The translations under genes and the position numbers were made by a program. A stretch of 35,890 bases of DNA from Paludibacteraceae bacterium (lineage in GTDB: Bacteria > Bacteroidota > Bacteroidia > Bacteroidales > Paludibacteraceae): positions 1 to 35,890 of the forward strand of contig JAFOWX010000060.1 of the NCBI GenBank assembly GCA_017391905.1. The letters run 5' to 3'. Each line of letters begins with the position of its first letter. The first letter of the stretch is position 1. Below are positions 1-7,202 of this stretch, in pieces. The notes below the pieces were generated by a model. The model did no database searches. It had not been told where the DNA came from and was given only the letters and a program-made list of their open reading frames with translations.

Positions 1-489
1 CCACAAGAATTATCTAACAACCCTGGTTTGGTACGTCGTTTGGGCTTAATTACCATTAACACCGCATTAGAAGCCGACATTTACGGTAACATTAACAGTA
101 CACACGTTATGGGTACCAAAATGATGAACGGTTTGGGTGGTAGTGGTGACTTTACTCGTAACGCTTACATTTCTATCTTTACCACTCCTTCTACCGCTAA
201 AAATGGTGCTATCAGTGCTATTGTTCCTATGGTTTCGCACATTGACCACAGCGAACACTCGGTAAAAGTGCTTATTACCGAACACGGTATTGCCGACTTG
301 CGTGGTAAATCGCCTATTCAACGCGCTAACCTAATCATTGACAACTGCGTAGATCCAAGTTATCGTCCACTTATGCGCGAATATTTGGCATCGGCAAGCA
401 AAGGCCACACACCTACCAACTTGTCAACCTGCTTTGGCATGCACCAAGCGTTTATGGAAACGGGCGACATGCACAACGCAAAATTTTAA
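1..489 (+). CDS. Acetyl-CoA hydrolase/transferase family protein, C-terminal part (5' end outside window)
   Basis: The reading frame is open from the first base and ends with TAA, so only the last 162 residues are present. The visible part matches the C-terminal domain of the acetyl-CoA hydrolase / succinyl-CoA:acetate CoA-transferase family: a glycine-rich MMNGLGGSGDFTRNA segment, IVPMVSHIDHSEHSV, and ITEHGIADLRGKSP followed by RANLIIDNC and a DPSYRPLM segment. Members move CoA between acetate, succinate or propionate in the cytoplasm, and in anaerobic Bacteroidota they usually serve acetate or propionate formation. The catalytic glutamate lies upstream of the window, so the substrate cannot be judged. 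A terminator follows directly, so this is the last gene of its unit. Family assignment is firm; exact specificity is not. Confidence 0.88.
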   Translation, partial: PQELSNNPGLVRRLGLITINTALEADIYGNINSTHVMGTKMMNGLGGSGDFTRNAYISIFTTPSTAKNGAISAIVPMVSHIDHSEHSVKVLITEHGIADLRGKSPIQRANLIIDNCVDPSYRPLMREYLASASKGHTPTNLSTCFGMHQAFMETGDMHNAKF

Positions 490-508
490 GTAGCGCTTGC
501 TATATTTT

Positions 509-544
509 AACGCCTCGGCATGGTAACGTGCTGGGGCGTTTTTG
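509..544 (+). terminator. Rho-independent terminator after the CoA-transferase gene
   Basis: The arms AACGCC (509-514) and GGCGTT (535-540) pair, with a further GCA/TGC pairing inside, and are followed by a short T run. It starts 19 bases after the stop codon. Confidence 0.7.
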
Positions 545-588
545 TATGCGGAGTAGTGTGGGAATTACTAAGGAGTTGAACGAAATTA

Positions 589-620
589 TTTGCAAGATAG
601 CATAAAACATACTACTTTTG
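589..620 (+). promoter_or_regulatory. Bacteroidota-type promoter for the 57-aa/GNAT pair
   Basis: TTTG at 589-592 and TACTTTTG at 613-620 are separated by 20 bases, which fits the -33/-7 consensus TTTG-N19..21-TAnnTTTG of the Bacteroidota primary sigma factor. Transcription should start near 626, about 40 bases before the ATG at 664. Confidence 0.65.
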
Positions 621-663
621 TGCTGTGTAACAATCATTTATTCACCATTTTAATTTAACCGTT

Positions 664-837
664 ATGAAGAAATGTAAGAAAGTGTACTTTGAAGGTACCG
701 CGCCAGTGTATGGCAAAGCAGCAAGACGTCTTGAACGTCTAATAGCAAACCCTCCTAAAGCGACTGCAGAGGAGATTGAACAAATGAATAGAGATTACGA
801 ATATTTTAAAAGTATTTCTACGTGTAATTTATTATGA
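664..837 (+). CDS. Small protein (57 aa), putative antitoxin partner of the GNAT protein
   Basis: ATG at 664 opens a 57-codon frame. It begins MKKCKKVYFEGTAPVYGKAA, continues with a basic helix (RRLERLIANPP) and an acidic segment (TAEEIEQMNRDYEYFKSI), and ends at TGA 835-837. The stop overlaps the ATG of the GNAT gene in an ATGA junction, which implies translational coupling. A good promoter lies about 40 bases upstream and a terminator follows the GNAT gene, so the two form a closed bicistronic unit. A small charged protein encoded before, and coupled to, a toxin-like enzyme is the usual toxin-antitoxin layout, but I recognise no named antitoxin domain such as the DUF1778 ribbon-helix-helix. 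The antitoxin role is therefore inferred from context only. Confidence 0.6.
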   Translation: MKKCKKVYFEGTAPVYGKAARRLERLIANPPKATAEEIEQMNRDYEYFKSISTCNLL

Positions 838-1367
838 GTTCAATCTTACAAAACCGCAGGTTTCGCCAATTAGAGAATGGAGAAACAGTTAAATCGTTCA
901 ACTGCGGAGATACTGAGTTGAACGATTTTATTTTAAAGCATGCAGATGATTACAGAAAATCATTATTATCAGTATCATACATCTTTGAAGAAGAAGATAC
1001 ACTACTAGCCTATTTTACTTTATCCAATGATAGTTTACGGCACGAAAGTTTCAACAACAAATCATCATTTAACAGACTTAATAGGAATATAAATAATGCT
1101 AAGCGTATGCGTGAATATCCTGCCATGAAAATAGGCAGATTTGCTATAAGCATAGAATATAAAAACAAAGGAATAGGTAAATCTATATTAAACCTTATAA
1201 AAAAGACCTTGATAGAAGACTACCCATCTGGTTGCCGATTTATTACTGTGGATGCCTATAACAATGCAATAGAATTTTATCAGAAAAATGGGTTTGTTAT
1301 GGTAAATGATTTTAACCCAGAAAGGCGAACCCAACCCATGTTTTTTGATTTAGCTCAACTACTATAA
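834..1367 (+). CDS. GNAT family N-acetyltransferase, resembling TacT-type toxins
   Basis: This 177-residue protein has the GNAT fold signature. Residues 24-31 (CGDTELND) match the N-terminal motif typical of TacT-like acetyltransferases. The acetyl-CoA loop KNKGIGKS lies at about 110-117 after the strand KIGRFAISIEY. A late VDAYNNAIEFYQKNGF segment supplies the Tyr of the F-Y-x-x-x-G-F motif (Tyr149), which is the catalytic position in TacT, and a PMFFDL strand ends the fold. TacT-type toxins acetylate the amino group of charged tRNAs and stop translation; ordinary GNATs of this size acetylate proteins or small molecules. The start overlaps the stop of the 57-residue upstream gene by four bases. 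The fold is secure; the toxin role is a context inference. Confidence 0.82.
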   Translation: MSSILQNRRFRQLENGETVKSFNCGDTELNDFILKHADDYRKSLLSVSYIFEEEDTLLAYFTLSNDSLRHESFNNKSSFNRLNRNINNAKRMREYPAMKIGRFAISIEYKNKGIGKSILNLIKKTLIEDYPSGCRFITVDAYNNAIEFYQKNGFVMVNDFNPERRTQPMFFDLAQLL

Positions 1368-1386
1368 TTGTCAAAACAATGTAAAG

Positions 1387-1419
1387 CGCCCTTGCACATT
1401 GATGCAGGGGCGTTTTTTT
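1387..1419 (+). terminator. Rho-independent terminator after the GNAT gene
   Basis: CGCCCTTGCA (1387-1396) pairs with TGCAGGGGCG (1403-1412) in a 10-bp stem with one G-U pair, a 6-base loop and seven T. It starts 20 bases after the stop codon. Confidence 0.88.
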
Positions 1420-1568
1420 GTGCTCTCTTTTTCCAAATTCTCCAATCTTTTTCTGCAAAAAAGTCGTTTCTACACTACTACAACGGCTATTTATTATTCA
1501 AGTTTTGCATAAATATACATTCGTACAAAAGTTGTATATGGCTGATTTTCTTGCTTTTGCGAAATGTT

Positions 1569-1597
1569 AAAATCTTCCTCTCTTGTTAAGAGAGGAA
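1569..1597. repeat. Leader hairpin repeat, copy 1 (second copy at 35569)
   Basis: A 29-base stretch is identical to 35569-35597. It contains a perfect 10-bp stem (TTCCTCTCTT with AAGAGAGGAA) and the loop GTT. It lies 170 bases before the ATG of an unrecognised gene, and copy 2 lies 153 bases before another. There is no strong T run downstream, so it is not a typical terminator. Confidence 0.85.
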
Positions 1598-1611
1598 TTT
1601 TAAGCAGTATT

Positions 1612-1692
1612 ACCCGCGGAGCAGGTTAAACCTCATTGTAGGCAGCCCTTAAGGCGATGCGGTCCCTGAGCCTGATTACCCGCGCAGCGGGT
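1612..1692. repeat. REP-like palindromic cluster
   Basis: Two related units, each with ATTACCCGCG followed by an AGGTT or GGGTT arm, flank the 14-mer CGGTCCCTGAGCCT (1660-1673). The second unit forms ACCCGC-GCA-GCGGGT at 1678-1692. The 14-mer recurs as its reverse complement at 22441-22454 inside the barrel gene, and its 10-base core TCCCTGAGCC recurs at 23364-23373. This points to a dispersed palindromic repeat family. Confidence 0.6.
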
Positions 1693-1766
1693 TACACTTG
1701 ATAATAGGCAGGTCTTAAACAAGCAAAGCGCAGCGCAAGGCCTGTACAAAACGCAACATAACAACC

Positions 1767-2195
1767 ATGACAATACAAGAACAAGAAGAAACAAGAAAGC
1801 AAAGAACCTTTGGATTTATAGGTTTATTAGCAGTGGTATTATACCGCAGAGGCATCAAGATACATTATCAAACCCTATCGGACATACTTTCCGATAAACT
1901 AAACGATACATACGACGCACTTTGCGGAGGTATGGTACAAGCTGTAATAGCAGCAAGTTATAGATGGAGTAAAACAACTCAAGGCGAAAAAGTTTGCAAA
2001 GCCATAGATTGTGTTTACGTAAATGCAAAGGGCGAAACAATTCAACGATACAAAGAACTTTTTGGCAAAGAACTTGAAACCTCAATTGTATTTACCTTAA
2101 AAGAATATGTGGATATTAAAGACGTTGTAGATCTAACATACAGACATTGGCTTTACTATCATAAAAACGCAATAGAAGCCGTAGAAATTCTTTAA
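1767..2195 (+). CDS. Unrecognised protein (142 aa)
   Basis: I do not recognise this family. The protein begins with a charged segment (TIQEQEETRKQRT), then a short hydrophobic stretch at about 15-28 (FGFIGLLAVVLYRRG) that is too short for a confident membrane helix. A largely helical, mixed-charge body follows, with a WSKTTQGEKVCKAIDC segment and an aromatic C-terminus (LTYRHWLYYHKNAIEAVEIL). Three cysteines are scattered and no catalytic motif is visible. The ATG at 1767 is the first in frame after the repeat-rich leader. The CotH gene begins 34 bases after the stop with no terminator between, so the two may be cotranscribed. Base composition is more AT-rich than in the housekeeping genes, which is compatible with accessory origin. 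Confidence 0.6.
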   Translation: MTIQEQEETRKQRTFGFIGLLAVVLYRRGIKIHYQTLSDILSDKLNDTYDALCGGMVQAVIAASYRWSKTTQGEKVCKAIDCVYVNAKGETIQRYKELFGKELETSIVFTLKEYVDIKDVVDLTYRHWLYYHKNAIEAVEIL

Positions 2196-2229
2196 CAACG
2201 CAAACAAAACAAATTAAAACAAAATACTT

Positions 2230-5200
2230 ATGAAAAATTTTACAAACAATTTTAAACAAATTACCTCGCGCCTAAGCGCAAGGTGGCTTATCATGGCCTT
2301 AATGCTACTTGTGGGAACAAGTAGTCTGTGGGGGAAAACTATATATTTTAAAGCCAATGGCAGTAATAACTGGGCAGCTGATAATGCTGTTATACAAATA
2401 AGCGTTGGTTCTAACACCTCGTGGAAAAAAATGACAAGCCTTGGTAATGGTATGTATTCGTACGAAGCAAATAACGGAGCTACAGTATATTTTGCCCGTG
2501 GTGCATCAGAAGGAAGTACGTGGAATGTAACAGGAAAGCTGACTGTCCCAAGTGATAAAAATTTATTTACTCCTAATGGATGGTCTAACTGTACAGGAGA
2601 TTGGTCTACCTACACTCCGCCTACTACCTACACAGGTACAATTAAATTTCAAAGGCCTAGTGCATGGAAAAATGTTCCTCACATCCATATGTTTTATGAC
2701 GGAAGTAATACTTTGGTTGACAATAAAACAATGACATTAGAGGGTGTAGATGCTAGCGGAAAAACATGGTATAAATATGATTATAGTATAACAACAACTT
2801 TCACTACAGCTACTATTATGTTTAATAATGGCGGTTGGGGTAATGGTCAAACAAATGAACAATTTAAAGGTAATCTTGGAACTGATTATTGTTTAACTGG
2901 AGGTAGCTCTGCAGATGTAACATCAGTTGATTGCCCTGTCTTTTGCACCACCGTTAATGCTCCTGTCGTAACTTCGAATGGACCTATCTGCGCTGGTAGC
3001 ACTGCAACTCTTACATTGACTAATAGACAAGAGGGTGTTACTTATAAACTAAATAGCACAACAGGTACTACTATATTTACCTCTGGTAACAACACTTATA
3101 CAACACCAGCGTTAAATGCGAATACAACCTATAAAATTTATGCATCACACGCAAATGCTTGTACTAACAATGTAGAAGGTTCTGTTACCGTTACTGTTAG
3201 TCCAAAACCTGCAATCACTTTAAAAGCAGCACCTACTATTTGTCAAGGTACTACTATTACATTTGCAAACTATGTAGACAATAATAACACTATTGGTACT
3301 GTAACATGGCATACTAAACAAGACTTTTCGGATGCAGCTATTGCAACAGCAAAACCAAACCAAACAACAACTTACTATGCAAAGGCAACAAGTGGCAATT
3401 GTACACCTGCAACAGCTTCATTAAAGGTTACTGTTGACCCAAAACCTGCAATTACCTTAAATGCGGCACCTACTATCTGTCCTGGGGATGAAGTTACATT
3501 TGCAAACTATGTAAAAAATACAAGCATAGGTACTGTAACATGGCATACTAAACAAGACTTTTCGGATGCAGCCATAACATCTGCAACACCAAATACAACC
3601 ACAACTTACTATGCAAAAGCAACTAATGGTGTATGCTCTACACCTGCTACAGCTTCATTAAAAGTTACTGTTAAACCAACCCCTACCACACCTGCTATTA
3701 CATTAATTCCAGCAGATGGTAAGATTGTGAAAGGTGAAAATGCAACATTAACTGTAACTGCACAAGACGATGTAACATTTACACTATATAAAGATGGTGC
3801 TTCTACTGGCAAAACAGAAACTCCATTTACTATTTCAGAAGAAGGTACATACCATGTAGTTGGTATAAACTCTTGTAAAGTTTCTTCTCCTGAATCAGAC
3901 AAGAAAACAATTACCATTTGTACCCCAAATGCTACATTGATAAGTGCAACATATAACCAAGTAACAGATAAGATAGACCTGAGCGGTAATTTAACTGAAA
4001 CTTGCGGTAAGAGCTTATACTATGGTTTCTTATGGAAAGTTGAGGGCGATGATTGGAATACAAATAATGCAATTTCTGGAACAGGTGGCAATAATAATTA
4101 CACATCTACCAACAATACTGCATTTAATCAATCATGGGCTGATGCTGTAATGGGTACAACATACGTATTTACAGCATACGCTTTAGATGCAAGTTCTGGA
4201 AATCCAAGCACTTATGTTTGGTATTATGACACAGAAGGTATTGAGGTAAGCAAATGTATCACTATTACAGAGCCAGACATAACAGCAGCCCCTATCTGCA
4301 CTGGCAGCACAGCTGTACTTACATTAAACAACAGACAAGAGGGTGTTACTTATACTTTAAACGACACACCAATCTTTACAGATAAGGACACCTATACAAC
4401 ACCACCATTAGCTGATAATGCAGACTATACAATCATAGCTACATCAGGTAGTTCTTGTACTCCTGAGCAAGAAGTACCTGCAACAGTAACCGTTCAAGTA
4501 GAGCAAATACCTGCCGCCCCAGCCATTACTACCAAAGCTACCATTTGCCCTAATACAGATACTCAGTTAAGCAGCTTTAATAATGGTGTGGCAAACGTAA
4601 TGTGGTATTCAGACCCTGAATGTAACAGTCCTGTTACTACCGCCAATATTAGTTCTGAAAAAAGCTATTATGCACGTATAAAAAGCGGTATTTGTTTTTC
4701 GGAAGTGGCACAATTAGACTTGTCTGTATATATAGCCCCAGAGCAACCATCTATTACCCCTTCTGGCACTATTCCCGTAGGTCAAGGCAAAACAGCTACC
4801 ATTACGGTAACCAATTACAATGCAAATGTAACCTACACCTGTTATGATGAAGAAGAAAATGTAGTAGGCACCTGGAACGAAGGCACGCTTTCTATTGTAG
4901 CAGGCGATGCTTTGGGCAAAACCGATTACCGCATAGTAGCTAGTAGCAAACAGTGCCCCAACTTAGCAGAAGAAGTTTCGTTTAGCATTAACGTAACCGA
5001 ATCGGGTGCTAAAATAGTTCAATTAGGAAACTTATCGTTGTGTACCAATATTGTTACAGACTTTGTGCCCATGTACGTTACAAACGATGGTATAGCCGAC
5101 TTTGCTGACCAAGGTGCTACCAAAGTAAAAAGTTATACCTGGCAATGGTATACAAACGGAGCATGGGAAGATTGCACCGTAAATTATGGTGCTAATGCAG

Positions 5201-7167
5201 TGGGTGTTACCAATGGCGGAGCCGATTGTAACAACTGGCGTGCTAACAAGGTAGGCCGCTATCGCTGCCAAATAACCTACGCTACAGATAATGATGTGGT
5301 AGTAGGCACTCAAGAATCTAATATATTAGTAGTTACAGAATCGGCTGGTAATGCTCCTGCGGTGAATGCCTTTGGCGATTTACCCATTATTTCTGTAAAC
5401 ACAGGTAGCAATGCATTCCCATCAGACCCTGCAAGTGGCTACCCATCAGCCAAAGCCGATGAGATGAAGGCAAAAATATCGGTGGATGTTAAAATCTTTG
5501 ATAAACAAGGTAATGTACACTACGACCGCAAAGCACGTATGAACTACCGCGGTTCTTCGTCCTTGAACTTCCAAAAGAAATCGTACGCCTTTGTAACCGG
5601 TAAAGAAAAAACCAAAAACGAAAAAGGCGATGTAGATACCGGCAAAGAAAACTTGTTTGGACTATCAAACGGTGCAAAAGACAAAGACTGGGTACTTTAC
5701 GCAGCTAACCCAGACCCCTCTATGATGCGTAACCGCCTTGCCTTTGACCTTTACAAAGAAATGACCGGCAAATGGGGCGTAAGCAGTATGTATGTAGAGT
5801 TGGTTGTTAACGGCGAATACAAAGGTGTTTACGTGTTAATGGATAAGATTACCAACAACGAAAAACGCGTAAACATTACTTCAAGCAACGGCTTTATTGT
5901 AAAATTTGATAAAACCGATGTGGTGGACCGTGTAGAGAACAAGGAGGGCGACCAAAAAACCTTTGCTACCACCAGAACGGGTACCGGTGTGGATGGTAGA
6001 CACCCTAATGGCATAGACTCTTACGGTACTAAAATTGATCAACGTTTTGAAATAGAATACCCTGAAAAAGAAGATATTGAGGACGCTGGTGGTAACTGGA
6101 CCGAAACCTACACCATTATCAAAGACCGTTTTGAGGAATTTGAGGCAGCGTTGGCCGAAAAAGATTATCCTACCGTACGTAAGCTAATTGATTACGATAG
6201 CTGGGCAGACTGGTTTATTCTTTCCGAATACATTAAAAACCAAGACACCTACCGTGCCAGCAACATCTTTGTATTTAATGGCGATAAAATTGAGGCATGG
6301 CCTTTGTGGGACCAAGAGTTAAGCTTTAACAACCAAACACGTACCGCACATGGAAGTGCAAGTACCACTGGTTTAATGGCTACTACCCAAACCATATACG
6401 AAGATGCATTTAAAGCCGTATTCTGGCTAACGGGAGGCGATGCCGACGATAAAGGCGGCTTACTTGGCGACCCCTGTTTTGTGGCCTTGGTAAAAAGCAA
6501 ATGGGAAGGATATAAAGCCAACCAACTAAGTGCAGCTAAGATTAAAGACAAAGTAGATGCTTACCATGCAGAATTAGGCAATGCGCAAGCTCGTGAGGAA
6601 GTACGCTGGCCCTATACAGGAGAAAAACGTGGTTTAACTTCTAAAGGAGCTACCACAGGATACTACGGCAAAAACGAAGGTACAGCAGTAGGCTATACAG
6701 ACTCTAAAGATGCCATTACTTCATGGGCTACAGGCCGTATAGGCGGTCTTACTACCGCATTAAATGCCTATAGCACAGAAGATTTAATTTTTGGTATTTC
6801 GCCCGAAACTACACCTGCTACTCCATGGCAACCAGTAATTCTTACCGTATCGGTACCAGAAGGCTTTGAATACGACATTGCTTACCCAGAGCTTACCGCA
6901 GCGGGTGCTATTGTAACCAAAACCAAGGATATGTACCAAGTTAAAATTCCACGTCCTACTGGCGATGGCTGGACTATAGGTGGCAACGGAACGGACAGTA
7001 ACGGACAACCCACTGCACAAACCAAAACATTTACGGTAACGGCTACTATTACCAAAAGTACCGATAATGCATGTGGTTCCGTAAACAAAGACAAGGTAAC
7101 CTCTACCATTACATTACAAGACGTAACCGAAGCTTGCAATCCAGAAATTGTAAAACAACAACCATAA
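2230..7167 (+). CDS. Giant secreted CotH-kinase protein with carbohydrate-binding-like and Ig-like repeats
   Basis: The 1645-residue protein opens with a signal peptide (hydrophobic WLIMALMLLVGTSSLWG). Two starch-binding-like beta modules follow (about 36-118 and 135-225; the second has IMFNNGGWGNG), then a string of Ig-like modules to about 1000 that repeat the pattern PAITLxAAPTIC. A CotH kinase domain lies at about 1050-1410. It shows YRGSSSLNFQKKSYAF (near 1104-1119), LFGLSNGAKDKDWVLYAA (near 1141), YKGVYVLMDKI, and WPLWDQELSFNN with the conserved metal-site Asp at about 1361. CotH domains are atypical protein kinases known from Bacillus spore coats. A final beta-sandwich ends in EIVKQQP without a recognisable T9SS tail. 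It is probably exported and cotranscribed with the next gene 35 bases downstream. Substrate is unknown. Confidence 0.85.
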   Translation: MKNFTNNFKQITSRLSARWLIMALMLLVGTSSLWGKTIYFKANGSNNWAADNAVIQISVGSNTSWKKMTSLGNGMYSYEANNGATVYFARGASEGSTWNVTGKLTVPSDKNLFTPNGWSNCTGDWSTYTPPTTYTGTIKFQRPSAWKNVPHIHMFYDGSNTLVDNKTMTLEGVDASGKTWYKYDYSITTTFTTATIMFNNGGWGNGQTNEQFKGNLGTDYCLTGGSSADVTSVDCPVFCTTVNAPVVTSNGPICAGSTATLTLTNRQEGVTYKLNSTTGTTIFTSGNNTYTTPALNANTTYKIYASHANACTNNVEGSVTVTVSPKPAITLKAAPTICQGTTITFANYVDNNNTIGTVTWHTKQDFSDAAIATAKPNQTTTYYAKATSGNCTPATASLKVTVDPKPAITLNAAPTICPGDEVTFANYVKNTSIGTVTWHTKQDFSDAAITSATPNTTTTYYAKATNGVCSTPATASLKVTVKPTPTTPAITLIPADGKIVKGENATLTVTAQDDVTFTLYKDGASTGKTETPFTISEEGTYHVVGINSCKVSSPESDKKTITICTPNATLISATYNQVTDKIDLSGNLTETCGKSLYYGFLWKVEGDDWNTNNAISGTGGNNNYTSTNNTAFNQSWADAVMGTTYVFTAYALDASSGNPSTYVWYYDTEGIEVSKCITITEPDITAAPICTGSTAVLTLNNRQEGVTYTLNDTPIFTDKDTYTTPPLADNADYTIIATSGSSCTPEQEVPATVTVQVEQIPAAPAITTKATICPNTDTQLSSFNNGVANVMWYSDPECNSPVTTANISSEKSYYARIKSGICFSEVAQLDLSVYIAPEQPSITPSGTIPVGQGKTATITVTNYNANVTYTCYDEEENVVGTWNEGTLSIVAGDALGKTDYRIVASSKQCPNLAEEVSFSINVTESGAKIVQLGNLSLCTNIVTDFVPMYVTNDGIADFADQGATKVKSYTWQWYTNGAWEDCTVNYGANAVGVTNGGADCNNWRANKVGRYRCQITYATDNDVVVGTQESNILVVTESAGNAPAVNAFGDLPIISVNTGSNAFPSDPASGYPSAKADEMKAKISVDVKIFDKQGNVHYDRKARMNYRGSSSLNFQKKSYAFVTGKEKTKNEKGDVDTGKENLFGLSNGAKDKDWVLYAANPDPSMMRNRLAFDLYKEMTGKWGVSSMYVELVVNGEYKGVYVLMDKITNNEKRVNITSSNGFIVKFDKTDVVDRVENKEGDQKTFATTRTGTGVDGRHPNGIDSYGTKIDQRFEIEYPEKEDIEDAGGNWTETYTIIKDRFEEFEAALAEKDYPTVRKLIDYDSWADWFILSEYIKNQDTYRASNIFVFNGDKIEAWPLWDQELSFNNQTRTAHGSASTTGLMATTQTIYEDAFKAVFWLTGGDADDKGGLLGDPCFVALVKSKWEGYKANQLSAAKIKDKVDAYHAELGNAQAREEVRWPYTGEKRGLTSKGATTGYYGKNEGTAVGYTDSKDAITSWATGRIGGLTTALNAYSTEDLIFGISPETTPATPWQPVILTVSVPEGFEYDIAYPELTAAGAIVTKTKDMYQVKIPRPTGDGWTIGGNGTDSNGQPTAQTKTFTVTATITKSTDNACGSVNKDKVTSTITLQDVTEACNPEIVKQQP
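3202..3672 (+). repeat. Tandem 237-bp duplication in the CotH-protein gene
   Basis: Two consecutive units (about 3202-3438 and 3439-3672) each encode an Ig-like module of about 79 residues starting PKPAITL and containing GTVTWHTKQDFSDAAI. Long blocks are identical at the DNA level, for example around 3300-3325 and 3534-3559, so the duplication is recent or kept uniform by recombination. Confidence 0.8.
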
Positions 7168-7202
7168 TAACCTTAGTAAGAACAAAATAAAAAATACACA
7201 AT

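Larger units (their letters stand above)
1420..1766. other. Non-coding repeat-rich leader before the 142-aa gene
   Basis: No convincing gene lies here. The first 150 bases are AT-rich and featureless. A perfect hairpin follows at 1575-1597, within a 29-base stretch repeated at 35569. Next come two related ACCCGC hairpins (about 1612-1627 and 1678-1692), the 14-mer CGGTCCCTGAGCCT at 1660-1673, and a CAGGTCTT / AAGGCCTG pair (1711-1744). The structures end just before the ATG at 1767, so they are probably transcribed as the 5' leader of that gene. Confidence 0.6.

Noticed and set aside
1368-1589. Open frame of 73 codons after the GNAT gene
   Set aside because: It starts at a TTG and its first part is encoded by the terminator at 1387-1419; composition is non-protein-like and it has no promoter.
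1575-1597. Reading the shared hairpin as a terminator or CRISPR repeat
   Set aside because: Downstream T tracts are short or absent and there are only two copies 34 kb apart with no spacers, so neither fits.
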